Source: Asterias rubens
Lineage: Eukaryota > Echinodermata > Asteroidea > Forcipulatida > Asteriidae
Assembly: GCF_902459465.1 (NCBI RefSeq)
Contig: NC_047062.1
Span: forward strand, 24,185,919-24,249,918
Length of the DNA stretch: 64,000 nt
Direction of reading: 5' to 3'
The translations under genes and the position numbers were made by a program. Below, one piece after another: positions 44,299 to 58,100 of this stretch (positions are counted from its first letter, which is position 1; every line of letters begins with the position of its first letter). The notes below the pieces were generated by a model that made no database searches, was not told where the DNA came from, and saw only the letters and a list, made by a program, of their open reading frames with translations.

Positions 44299-46140
44299 TA
44301 TCTTTGTTTTGCGTTGTTGTGTAATGCATTGGTTTAAGACAGCCTTCGTCGTCACTCACAAACATTATCTACATTAACAAAGGGGTGGCTTAGTATAGGT
44401 TCTGCACGTAGGCAAACTTGCCTTTTACGATCATTACCAAAAAAAAAACTACAATTTTAAAGTTTCCCCTGTTATTTGTTCCAAATAGTGGAGCTTCATC
44501 CGGCAAATAACTAACGTGAGTGTAATCCGTGTTTTAGGTTACAATCTCGGCTAACATGATTTCACTGTGCGTTCTGCTCAGCGGTAGGCCTGAATGAATC
44601 TGGCATAATTCGGCGGCGCATCATCAAAACAGTATACAGAATCTGAGTTTTGCCCATGTCTTGCATCATTGGCGTAACCAGAGGGTGTCCCCCCTGTCCC
44701 CTCCCCCTGCCCTAATGCGTTGTTTGCAGTTTCGTTTGACGAAAACGATCATAGCTGTTAAAATAATTTAATCAGAGTGCCAACTCTCCTGCCAGAGAGA
44801 AATTTATAAAGGTATTTTACTGCTCACCTAAGTTCAGCGCATTGAACTTACGAGACACTGGTATAGAGTACACCTTCCCATTGGCATGGTTTAGGCATGG
44901 GTCCTGGTTTAGGCTAGGCCTTATTCCTCAACATATTTATTTCTATTTGGTTAAAACTACATAGTTATGGTTTGGACGATGGTTGTTACTCATCATGCTT
45001 ACCTTCAAATAGCCTACCCGTATGTAGCTACTATCCACTATACTCCGCCGGTGTGTACGTGTCCGTGTTCTGCAAAGATCCGATAATGTAGTTGCACAAA
45101 TCTCAACCACTTAAGTTTGCTTCACCAAAATGATCATTTTATACACTTTGGTTTAATTCATTCAAGCTAAGTTTCCTTTTGTACTATATAGGGCCAAAAT
45201 GTTTATAAAAGGTTTTATCTTTCATATTAAATGATTTCACTGTTTGGAAGGTTCAAAAATTGCCATTTTGTTTATTGTTTCTTTTGATACAGTCAATGAG
45301 CCCCTGGAGATTATCGGGCCATTGTAAACAGCGTAGTTAAGTTCAATATTTACTATCCACTCTGATGGGCCGGTTCTGTAGCTGAGGGAGTTACGTGAGA
45401 GAAAGAAGCACTAGTAATTGTTGTATAGGGCCTATGACTACCTGAATAAAAGTATAATATTGTTTGGTATAAACATTTCATGAACTTGAACTTTCATAGT
45501 TTTAGTTCGATATAATTCCCTGTGTTGATTTTGTTGTATTGTTATTGGATGCGCCTAACATAATCCTTCGTGTCGCACTGATATCCTATAAACAACTGTT
45601 CATATTAATTGATTGGTTTTGTCGGTATTTTTGAGACACATGCCGCAAAAAATCAGAACATTCCTACCGCTCACAATAGACTAAAGAAAAAAGGTCTGGC
45701 AAAAGAGGATGCCGTTTGCGAATAGATTTTCTTATCTTGTCGATATCCTGTGGGGTCGTGAAACTGCATGTTCATATTCAAAGCACGAGCTGGATAATAA
45801 CACACAAATAAGTAAATCAAAAACCTGTGAAACATTCAAATAGATTCATGTTGACAACGGTAACCGATTAACAGTGATGAAGCGGGATCTATATTAAAAA
45901 TGCTATCCTCGAGAGGATTTTCAATCATACAAAAAAAGGAGTTCGCACACACGATTGTGTGGCGCTGCGATATTGCCAACAGAGGGCGCCATTCAAGGTC
46001 ACCTGAAAAAAAACGACAAAAATCAACAAGCAAAAATAGTAATGTTGATGTGCGAGGCCGGGCGGGTGGCCGTGTAAACTACAAGTTTTGTTGCAATTTT
46101 GGTAAACATTCTGCCCATTTAAGCTGTGATTCCATCAACC
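44299..46140. promoter_or_regulatory. Head-to-head interval upstream of RALGAPB
   Basis: The RALGAPB start codon and the candidate minus-strand start are 1.8 kb apart and diverge. No repeat was recognised from about 44.7 to 45.9 kb, so it may hold promoter sequence. A GC-richer patch, GAGGCCGGGCGGGTGGCC, lies at about 46053-46070, just before the RALGAPB start. No element could be assigned. Confidence 0.35.
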
Positions 46141-49100
46141 ATGTACTCTTGGTGGGCGTCCATGCAACCAGACATTGAGGGGGACTCAAATAACCGCAGT
46201 GTCTTGCAGAGTTTCCCCGAAAATGTTGGCCGGGAAGTGGTGCTGTCCGTCGTTCGGCAGTTGGCGAATCACCTGAGTTTGACGGCAACGAGTAGCCGAA
46301 GTGGAAGCAAATATCAACGCAGCCCCTTGGACACAGAGAAGGAAGTGTTATGGACTATGGAGGTTTGTAATTGTGTGATAGAGTAGTCAGTTTGGTATAA
46401 ATTTCCCCCCAAAAGCAGTGTAAGTCAGTGTACTGTTGCTTTTCTGAATTGGCATGTTCATTGATGTAGTTATGTCCTTATGATAAAAGGTAATCCATAT
46501 TTCCCCATCCATGGCATGGGATTAACTGATGGTGGGGGAGGGGGATGGTAATTTTCCTCCACGAGTATATAGTATCGTAGGGGGATAACTTTCCGTATGG
46601 CGCCATCATGTTTTCACTCATTTTTACAAACAGGTATATCTCATTGAGGTAAATTAGATACATATTATTTCATATCGAATGAAAAAGTGGTGGCGCCATA
46701 CGGAAACGCTTCCTTGTAGGGTCATATGTAATCGACCCTCATATGTTTTCGAGCCTCAACTTTGATTCCCGTTCACCGCGAGACTGTGCAAGCTCCACCG
46801 TTGACAGAAGCTCTGCAGTTTACTCACGGTCTGTATTTTCGTCAGGCTTAATCTTGCTGAGAATAAATTTTCTTGCCGTGTCTTGTCTTGTCATTACTGC
46901 ACAAATCGCCACCACTGGGCTATAAACTTGCAGACCCTCATGCATGCATGCTCCTACTCAAAGTTTATGGAGGGACTTATTGGCGTCATTTAACTTGTGG
47001 CGGGAGTGAGTTCCAGATTGGTATAGTTCTCTGCTACAAGGAGTAACGGTAGCAGTCTTTGTTTGGTGAGATGGTGTTATAATTTAGGGTCTGATTTTGA
47101 CGAGTTGTTGGTCTGTTCTGTTGGTTGCAGCGAAGATTACTAATGTTGGATGGAGTTATGGAGTGAGTTTCTTTGTAAAGTGTAGTAAAGTCTAGATGGT
47201 GCGGCGTCTTTGGAGTATCCCATTTGAGGTCCTGTAGCATTTCTGTTACACTACTGGTCTTGCGATAATTTCTTTTGACAAATCTGGCTGCTCTTCTTTG
47301 AACTTTTTCAAGGTTGTTGATGTGTACAATCATTAGGCCATTGCATCGCAGAATTACGACAATTTTCAATAAAGGTAGGTTGCATTATGAAATGAGATGG
47401 AAAATTGTATCTGATTTGCATACAACAGTAACACTCAACTATTATTGTGTAGTCTGGGTTGTAGATATTGACTTTTAACTGATCTTACTATGGTTTACTT
47501 GTCCTTTTTTCTTCATGAAGGTGATCTGCTATGGTCTGACCTTGCCACTGACGGAGCAGGAGGCAGTGAAGAACTGTGTCAATGTTTACTGTGAATGGCT
47601 GAGTGCCCTTACCATTCCCAAGCACACAACTCCAACACCCCTACTGAAGGATCCAAACTTCTTTGTCCAGAAGATCCTGCAACATCTCATCAACTTATTC
47701 CTTCCAAGAGTGCAACCCAGATTGCAAGGTGACTCTATATTGAAACATTTGAGATAACGTTTGTACTGTAAACAGGGGTGCATGCTTTTTGAACAAGAAA
47801 CACCTGGGTTAACCCCATAGAGTTATATATAAGAACTAGATGGCGCACTGGTGATGCTTCTTGCACAAACACGACGGGACCGCAAGGAGACACGAGCGCG
47901 TACGCATGTTCTCGCGTTGAATATGAAGTACACGTTGGAGTTTGTGTTTATTAAACGCTACTCGATGCTGTTTTGTCAGTTTATAAAATGGCCGCACAAA
48001 CACACTCTGTGCGATGCCTGTTTTGTCAACTTAGAAATTGGCCGCCTGCGATCACGCAGGGTTGCGTATATAGGCCAGTGCGCCCTCTTGTTCTTATATA
48101 TAACTCTATGGTTAACCCCTAATCTTCAACGATTATACTGGGTTCGTTACGTGTACTACCAATCTTAGTACACAGGACCTGCAGCCTAGTTTCCCATCAG
48201 AAGGACAAAGCAATTATTGTAAAGTATCTTGCTCAAGGATACAATTGTCATGGAACTCGAACCCACACTCTGTTGATAAGAAAAACACCAAAAACATAAG
48301 TGTTCAGAAGAAATTGATTAAAAGTCCTTGCATCAGCCCAAGGTACATCATGTAATACATCATGTATGTACCAGACTAGTTCGTAGGTGAACCTATTTCT
48401 CTTAACAATAAGTGTAGTTGGTTCTTTTCAATGCATTGTAATGCATTGAAAAGAACCAATTAAACACAACATACTGGACCAACAGCTTTTTGTTCCATCT
48501 GAAGGATTTAGCAGTAATGGTTCAAGTGTCAAGACCGGGCCTCAAACCCACACTCTACTGATTATAGATACACCAGGCCTTTGATCCAAAATGTGAGATT
48601 TTAAGCACTGAAATAATATAAGTTATATCATTTTGTTCTGCTGACAATAACCACATATAACAGGATGAGCTCAAACCGATTGTTTCAAGCTCCCATATGA
48701 GATTGCTATCATAATTATCTTTTTCACCTTTGAACCCAACAGGATTGAATATGCATGAGACGACGACTCAGGTCATGTTGTGTCACCGTGTCCTGCGGAC
48801 CATTCAGACCATAGCCACAGAGAGCATTGTTATGACCCGACAGACTTGGGAAGCACTTCTCAAGTTTCTTCTGGCAGTCAACGACACCATCCTAGCACCG
48901 CCCTTAGAACCAGGTACAAGTTTGATCCAACACTGCACTAGGATGTTAAACTTTGTATGGTAGAAATACGATATAGTTTGCAGTAACACCATGTAATGAT
49001 AATCTCTAAATGAGTTGGGGTGGTTCTGAAAAGAACCGTTGGTTTCAACTTGGCGTTTCAATCAGTATGCTCTGATCGCCTTCTGAAGAACTGCTTTCTT

Positions 49101-52100
49101 TTCAAAACCACCCCAACTCATTTAGAGATTATCGTAACATGGTATTACCGCAAATTAATATAAGCATTGCATTAATATCAGATTACTGAAATATTCTAAT
49201 AACTCTTTCTTATGCTGGCCTTTTTTTGCCTTTTGAACCTAAAATGGTAAAAAGCTAAATAAGTCATCCCCACCAAACAAAATGTACATCTTGCTAGAAT
49301 GTTTGGGGAGAATCCACAAGACCAAAGGGCCTGTTGCTTAAAATGTTACCAGAACAGTTATTACAAGACCAAAAATTGGGAAAAACATTCCTGACACTGT
49401 TTAGCATGCATAACTGTTTGCATTTGAACATGCACCGAACCATGTGAAAACAGAACTGAAAGGTGTTTTATTAGACTCGAAGTTGATATTTGAATAAAAT
49501 TTGTTTTTGTTCGAGGTATTACACAGAATGAGGTATTAAAATACACAAGACCCACTGTCTTGTCCATCAATTAATTTACTTGCCCGACACAAAAGCTACT
49601 GGCCTCAGGCCTTTGTGATCCAATGTAAAATTTGAGTCCTGCTATCAACTATCTCCTTATGGCAGGATTTGACAGTACCTTTCCATTAAGGACACCTTTT
49701 TAGTGATCTGACTAACCAGTGTATTACTAACCTAATGAGAGTGACATTTGACTTTGGCTTTTGCTCTTAATCCTCAGTCGGATCTGTGCATGTAATGTAG
49801 TCTTAACCAGTCTTTGGCTTGAACTAGCTTTCAGTGTTTACTTTAATGTAGTTTAGACTTCTTATATTCTTGTTTCTTCCTAAAGATATATTTCTAATAT
49901 AGAACTCTATACTCCTAATATAGACGATACAGTGCATAAACACTTATATTGTGAGATGGCTAAAAACAAATAGTGTAAAACTTATTGCATGTTTCTTATT
50001 GAAATCTATTTCTTGTTTCTGCTGTTCTGAAGTAGCTGGTTCATATTAGAATACTTATTGCTGGTGTTTCATTAGCTCTCTAACACTTCCTTCTTGTCTT
50101 GCGTCACGCTTCCTGAATCCCACTTCTGCCACCGAACGCTTCCTGAATCCCACTTCTGCCACCGACAACATAAACCAACCCACACCAACCATCCCAACTC
50201 TACTACCAAACACACTGTGCGGCAACTCAGGAGCATTGTCTATGGTGCCCATTCCAGACAGCCTGGCAGAGCAACTCTGCGAGCGTCTTCTTAGTGTGCT
50301 CTTCGAGATATGGCTGCTGGCATGCGGTCGCTGCTTTCCGTCACCCACATTGTGGCGGACGCTGACGACCATGTGTGCAACGTGGCGACATCATGCCGCA
50401 ACAGTGGAGCAGTGGAATAGAATCAACAAGGTGCTTACGTCGAGATTACTCAAGATTCTGTATGGACCAGAGTTTCCAACGCTCGTCATTGGTAATAGTT
50501 TGTTTGTATGAGCCAGATTTACACTTGTCAGTGATTTGTGTCATTACTTTTGTTTTAGAAATCATGAAAGAAATCATCAAATAGTTCATAATCTACTGAT
50601 GGAATAATTAATTCTTTCATTTGGTACCAGTTTAGTTTTCCATTGGCAGTTAGTCATAAATTAGAAATTTTTTTTGTTTTACCAACTAGATATCCGAGAG
50701 CTAGAGAGAACTGTTCTAGGTCATGGGTTTGAATGCTTTACATTTTGTTCACATTACACACATTGGTGTGGGGGAAAATCAAAATAATTAAAAAAAAACA
50801 CGTTGAATGTATCTCCTAATGACAATCTGTCGATCAGGTGCAAGTTGGTACAGTGCATTTTCAATAATGGAATTACACAGGCTTACTCACCTCTTGAAAG
50901 AAAAGGTTACCTTACAAGTTGTGTTATAACCCTTCAAACTAACACTTAAAATGTCTTCCCCTCTTATTCCATCTCTACCAGCTGAAGAAGACTCTCTGAT
51001 CATCCCCGTGGAGTTGGACAACGACGGCATCGCGCAGACCTGGTTCCGCTTCCTCCACCTCCTGGGTAACCCCGTTGACCTCTGCAGGCCAAAGGTCATC
51101 AGCTGTACTCCAAAGTTCCTATCAGCAGCCGTGTCCTACCAGCCTGCCATGGAGCCTCATCAGTTTGCTTGCCTGCAAGCTCTGCCACACATCTTCTTGA
51201 AGGCTATGCGAGGAGTGTCTGTCGTCATCGATGCTTTCCTTGGTGAGTTCAGAGAAAGTCATTGTTTCTCTTCTCATTGCTCTTTCATGAGTGGAAAAAC
51301 AATCCCGGCCAGTGCCCAATTTTCTAAAGCTGTTAAGCAGATAATTCTGTTTAGAAATATCTTCGCTAAAGGCTGGGTCACACCAAACACATCCTAAGAA
51401 AAACTGAAAATGGGTTTGGTCCGGCTAGAACGTACATAGCTCTGGCCAGAAATGTCTATAATGTGACGACCCTAGTAACTTAAATTCCAGTAATGAGTTG
51501 GGTCTATCTGTAAATGGAATGAACGTGCTACAAACAGACCTGGTCTGTGTGCACACTTACATCCAAATGACGCCAATCGCACTATGTCTAGCACGTCCCT
51601 AGTACAACCAAGTACGGCAATCTGTCCTTCTTGTTTTACGTATATTGCCACTCCGTCTAATTGCAGAATGGGAAGGTCGCCTGCAAATTTTTGAGCAGGC
51701 TCCAAGTTCTGGAGCACCATTGTATTCAAACCAACCCATGAAGTTCGTAAACAGACCGTAACAAGTTGTTACAATGTCAAATCCATTTGCATCTGTTAAA
51801 GCACGCTCTGCTACATTTTTCAGAACGAACATGTCGTGAGAACAAGTTGTGTGTGATGGGGGTATTCTGGCTGGTAACCTTTTTCTGCCAAGCAGTATAT
51901 TGCAATTTTTAATAGGAATATGCCCCAGCGCGTTCTCTACGCTCTTCCTCAGAGAACCTCTTGGCCGAACATCGCACTGTCTCCGGAGCTGGTTCACATG
52001 ATTTTTCTGCCGCTGCTCCAAATCTATGGAACTCATTACCATCACATGCAACTTCACATAAACAATTCAAGAAACTACTAAAGACTCACTTATACAGAAA

Positions 52101-55100
52101 TAGCTGACTGGTTTATTTCACTTTTTATTGGAACATCTTGAGTTTGGACTTCTTTGTTGCATCTTCTGTAGGCGCTTTGTAACCTTGGGAAAAAGGCGCC
52201 TCATATAAATGCTGATATGTAAGTATGTATGTATGTATGTAATGCTTACATCACAAACCAAAGATGTTTTCTTACCCTTATTACAGGTATATCAACCTAC
52301 ACGAGTACACCCACTGATCCACATGGTGCCCGAACGCCCACTCACCCAACCGGCGACACGCCCCCTCAAGGGCGTAAAATCAGCAGGAAAGAGCAGATGT
52401 CTACCAAACCAACCAAGGAGAAAGTGACGTCAAGTCACCCACCGCCGTTGTCGTCCCAGGCCTCATGCGCATCGTTCTGTACCGAGGATACTGGCAGCGG
52501 GCGGAGCTTCCCAGCCCCTAAGAGGTCCGAGTGTAACAGCGTCCTCCACCTGTTTGGGGCGTGGTTGTTTGAGGCAGCGTTAACCGGTTGTAAGTCCCGC
52601 AAAATTCTCCTGCCATCCCGGCGGAGATCTTTAGCTGTCGATGCCTGCACTAACACAACTAACTTTCCTTTCGGTATGTCATCTCATTTCATCTCACTTT
52701 GTTTACACATGGTGTGTGTTTTTGTTGACACATAAACACTAATTATTTATATTTGTTAATTCCATGAGGTATGACTAATTTTGTTTTTCGAAACTGTTTG
52801 ATTCCTTTTTGAATTTGATAAGTTTTCATGATACTTCATGATAAGTTGAGATAAACATTTGTATGATTATTCAAGATGCACAGTGATTTTAACAGATACT
52901 TTCTATCGTGTTTATTTTATTATGTTAACAAACATAACTCCAAACTGAACTTATTAAGGCAGTGGGGCCTTCTGTGAAATGTTTACATATTTGATGATTT
53001 TGTTCTGACGCAGACACTTGTTTTACTTTTCTTTTCTTTCTTTTGTAGATTTATTTTTGCCATGGCAAGGTCAAGTGTTCTTTGTCTAAATCCGAAAAAA
53101 AATCCTGAATCACCAAAGAAATTGGTTGATTTTGAGTATTTTGTTTAAATCATTGAAAAATGAAAAATAATTTGCACCACCTTAAAGGGAGTGTTGCATT
53201 TTCTGCATGCTAGGCATCGACAGTTTGTCCTGGTTAGGGGTAGCTCCCCCATTTCATGTTTGTGCTATGGCTTTTGGATTGAATGCATGCTGCATGTACA
53301 ATATCTGAACCCACTTCACTGCCATAATACCACTGCCATAACACCACTGCCATTGGAATTTTTTAGAACCTATTATGTCAGTTCTCACATCACACAAGAC
53401 AGAGGTATGGTAGAGATGAAAAGTTTGCATTGGGGATAAAGAATATTATTATTTTTTTTTTTTCCCCAATACACCGATGTGTGTTAGCATTGTATACTCA
53501 GTACTTTCCCGAGTCCTGTGAAAAAATATCACAGGCATATTACTCGGGTGGGATTCGAAACCACGACCCTTGTTGTTGTTGAAGTGTTATTGTTGCTATT
53601 ACTAGCACAGTGCCTAAAAAGGGCCCATTTCAATTTGTTTACCAAGAAAACAATTTGATACAAAAAGTTATGATTTCCCAACATTGCCAACAGTTTTCTT
53701 CCCAAAATCAAATCTACATGTTATTAATGCGTAAATTGTTTTCTCTATAAAAAAGAACAGGAAAAATAGAATTCAATGCCTCAGGGAATTTTCTTTGGGA
53801 TTTGGGGGTTGAACAAAGTGCTAGAATACGACTCGAACCAATGACCTCTGGATTACAGGCTGGCGCTCTACCAACTGAGCTATCTAGCCCTATGTTGGCG
53901 GTCTCCCCATTTTGTCAGTATCTTTATTCAGGTTTTTTATTCCCCCAAAAAGACCTAATCTTTGCTATTGCTCATAACAAGCACACTGACCTGAATGTTT
54001 GCTGAAGTTTTCGAACAATTGTTAATATAGTATAGTGTGCTGTGTGGTGTATTTTGTAGCTTTGACTTAGAGTTTAAAATACTAATTAGCCAGTCAAAAA
54101 CTACTTGCTAAACATTATAACTCCCTCCCGCATACTTCTCCCCCCCCCCCCAATAAAAAAAAGAAGTTAGATTTGTTGCATGTTTGCTTTCCCATTTCCA
54201 AAACTGGGGTGAACCTTTTCTCTAATAACAAATGGTTATGGGTTTCTTTCGGCCATTTATGGGAGTCAAATTCACATACTAACCAGTGTTTTCAAGTTCA
54301 TCTGTCTCATAATATTCATTGTGACCGAATTGTGAAAGAATACATTAATCAAGTCACATCCTAACCAGTGATTTCAAGTTCATCTGTCTCATGAATATTC
54401 ATTGTGACTGAATTGTGAAATAATACATCAATCAAGACGCTTCCTAACCAGTGATTTCAAGTTCATCTGTCTCATGAATATTCATTGTGACTGAATTGTG
54501 GAAATAATACATTAATCAAGTCACATACTAACCAGTGTTTTCAAGTTCATCTGTCTCATGAATATTCATTGTGACCAAATTGTGAAAGAATACATTAATC
54601 AAGTCACATCCTAACCAGTGTTTTCAAGTTCATCTGTCTCATGAATATTCATTGTGACTGAATTGTGAAATAATACATCAATCAAGTCACATCCTAACCA
54701 GTGTTTTCAAGTTCGTCTGTCTCATGAATATTCATTGTGACTGAGTTGTGAAATACATATTGTACATAAACATGTATCAAGTCACTTAGCAGTGTTTTCA
54801 AGTTCATCCGTCTCATGAATATTCATTGTGACTGAACAAACTATAAACATGTGTGAAACATTTCATTTTGAATATTGAACTGCTCTGGTTTTTCTGTTGT
54901 TGCCCTAAGTTATATTATTGTCTTTCTGATATCAAAGAGTAATTATTTGTTTTTTTACATGTAATTGAGCTCGATAGATAAGCACACACCATGGTTCTTG
55001 ACTCTTGGTCGTCTTTTGAACAATTTAGTTTCAGTTTGGACTTCCTGTATATACTCAATTATTGAAGTACACAGTGACTGAATATGGAATGCATTTAAGC

Positions 55101-58100
55101 CAAAACGGCTATTGATTTGGATAATTTATTAGTTTCAATCTTACAGAGGAATATCTCTGCATGAAATATTGTCAAAAGTTGAGACCCATATTATATATTT
55201 GGAGATGTCCTGTGGTTGCTTGGACCGTCGGATTCAAGCAGAAAATTTACACTCGTGTCATTAAAACTGAGAAAGGGTGTTTTTTTAAAGTTAACTTAGT
55301 TTGTCTGTTATGGAAGCTTAAGGTATTAAGCCTCCTCTGATGGTAATGTTTTAATAACTTTAAAACTCTAGTCCATTTTACTGTACCAATGGTAAACGAG
55401 CCAGGTCTTAGTAGCACTTAACAACTAGCTTAGTACAAAAACTGCTTGATCAGATGCAAGTCGTTAATGAAGTAGTTGTTGCTATAAGAGCTTTTTATGT
55501 ATGTAACAAGTTAGTCTTTAAAGGCAGTGAACACTATTGGTAATTGTCAAAGACCAGTCTTTTCACTTGGTGTATCTCAACATTATGCATAAAATAACAA
55601 ACCTGTGAAAATTTGAGCTCAATTGGTCGTTGAAGTTGCGAGATAATAATGAAGAAAAGAAACACCCTTGTCACACGAAGTTGTGTGCTTTCAGATGCTT
55701 GATTTCGAGACCTCAAATTCTAAATCTGAGGTCTCGAAATCAAATTCGTGAAAAATTACTTCTTTCTGGAAAACTACGTTACTTCAGAGGGAGCGGTTTC
55801 TCACAATGTTTTATACTATCAACAGCTCTCCATTACTCGTTACCAAGTAAGGTTTTATGCTAAAAATTATTTTGAGTAATTACCAATTGTGTCCACTGCC
55901 TTTAAGTACTATTACTACAACCTTCCTTGTTTTATATATCAGACTAACACAACTATATTTTATTACTGTACCAATGGTGTGTGCATATCATTCAGGCTGG
56001 CTGTTGGTCAGGAACATATTTGGTTCTGCTTGACTCTATAAACCTCTTGCACCTTCAGAACTATTGGGTAAATTTTTCATAACCTTTTTGAGAGAATCTT
56101 GAAATTATTCAGTTTGACTTGACATCTTTCCGTACTTGCTCATTTCAAACAGGCAAGGCATTCAAGCGCCATCATTCCATCGCTGTACCTGACGCCTCTC
56201 GCGCTGCTCACATGAGCGATCTCAGAGGGGTCTCAATGCAGGATCCGTTCTCCGCGTCCGTGGCAGCCAACCCTCTCTTTGATATGTCAGAGTTTCCCGA
56301 TAACTATGAGGCGGGGAGAGCAGAAGCCTGCGGCATGCTGTGTCGTATCTTTACCAGTCGGAAGTCGTGTGAGGAGATTCAGCAGGCCTACCTGGGACGA
56401 TTTTATGTGGCTTTCAGTCAGGGAGTCCGGGTTGATGAGGTAGGTCTTAAGGCCATGTCACACGAAGCAATTTACAGGCAACCAGGGCCCAATTTCATGG
56501 CTCTGCTTACGGTAAGCACAGAATCAGCGCATACGGAAGCAGGGAATTCTGTGCTTACGGCAAGCGTATTTCACGGGTTAGCGGCGAATTTTGGCTTCTG
56601 CGCATGCGTACTCCACGTTAATAGGCATTCTACGCTTACAAGGCTAGCACAGAAATTCGGCGCTTGCACGTAAGCGGGGAATCTTGATCGTAAGCACAGA
56701 ATTCGGCGGTAAGCAGGGCCATGAAATTGGGCCCTGTTCCAGGCAATCTCCAAGAAGAAAAGTTTCACAGTTCAAAGCTCACCTATTTTTTCTTGTATAA
56801 ATAGTAAGACAATGTTTGAAAAATTACCCATGTGCTACCTAAGTTGCCTGTAGCGTGCAATGTAGTTGGTTGCTGCCAAGTTGCCTTTAAAAGATGCCTT
56901 GTTTGACAAGGCCCTTACAGAGTAATTGTACGTCCACATTAGTATCTTGTTACCTCCAAATAATCAATCAGAAAGACTACTAAGCCAGAGCTACTGGTGC
57001 ACTAGGAGTGAAACCACAGCTAGATCGCCACTTCTACCTTTGCCCAATGCCATGGAGCTGCTTGATCTCAAAAAGCAGCTAAGCACAGCAAAATTATGCT
57101 TAGCAGAATAAGGTCGCCAGCTAAAATACCATGCCAGATGTACAATTTGTGACTTGTATCCTGCTGATTGATAGAGGTTTATATTGTGATGGAAAAAAAG
57201 CCTTTGGAGTGCCATGGCATCCCGGGGCAATATAATCCCCATGGGGCTGAGAAAGATTACAGAAATTTTATGGGCCCAACGGCCAGAGCTCCAATGTAAA
57301 ACGGAATTGATACGCTATTATATAATGCGCTATATAAGAACTAGTTAATGTTTTTATTAGTAGTAGTATGGCTGAGCTGTTGACGTGTTTCATTTAACAA
57401 ATAAATTCAATCTTTTCATACGAATACTCCCACTGCAGGGGCTGAGTGGTCAGGTGCTATCCAGCATTCTCTACAACTCAACCAACTTACTGCGCATTGA
57501 TCTGAAAGGAGTGCAGGTACTGATCCCAGACATCATCACAGCTCTACAGATTGTGCTGCCTGAGAGGGAGATGAGATTCCAGTAAGTTCCAACTGTCAAT
57601 ATTTCTTTTTTACCTGCGGAGAAACTTATTTAGAAGTCTGTGCCAATACCTGACAGGGACGAGAATTTTCATACTTTGATCCAAGTCCAGACCTGTTTAT
57701 GTCTACCGTATGAAAGAAGTAGCTTTTATTTATATTTATATGAAGAAAACCCTGCTCTTTTTCTTTACTTCTGAGGATATTGTTTCCAAAAGATCCTTGA
57801 AATTTATACCTCCAGGGTTTTCTAAAAGTTGAAAATGTCATCATTTCAACATACTTCCTGAAGTGTGGAGCATGATGCCCGGCAGTTTAGCCGGTGATGA
57901 CTCTCACCCCGGACTTTAGCACTATGTTTTTTATATCACTCGTTAACTAAGGACACCAAACCTGCCTCAGGTTCAATTCACCTACATTGTAATATGTACA
58001 CAGCCACAATCATGGTACACATTTTGTTACATAGACACCAAATGAACAACAGATAAATTTTGAGTCAACTTTTTGCAGATCAACGCAGGCACTTCATATT

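Noticed and set aside
50094-50230. Upstream extension of RALGAPB exon 4 with a repeated CTTCCTGAATCCCACTTCTG
   Set aside because: Phase from exon 3 requires the acceptor at 50229-50230; the pyrimidine- and C-rich repeat upstream looks like the splice tract.
53830-53900. Functional tRNA gene on the minus strand
   Set aside because: A and B boxes and near-closing ends exist but the anticodon stem does not pair; more likely a SINE head.
54279-54840. CRISPR-like array
   Set aside because: Units are full-length tandem copies without unique spacers, and the DNA is animal.
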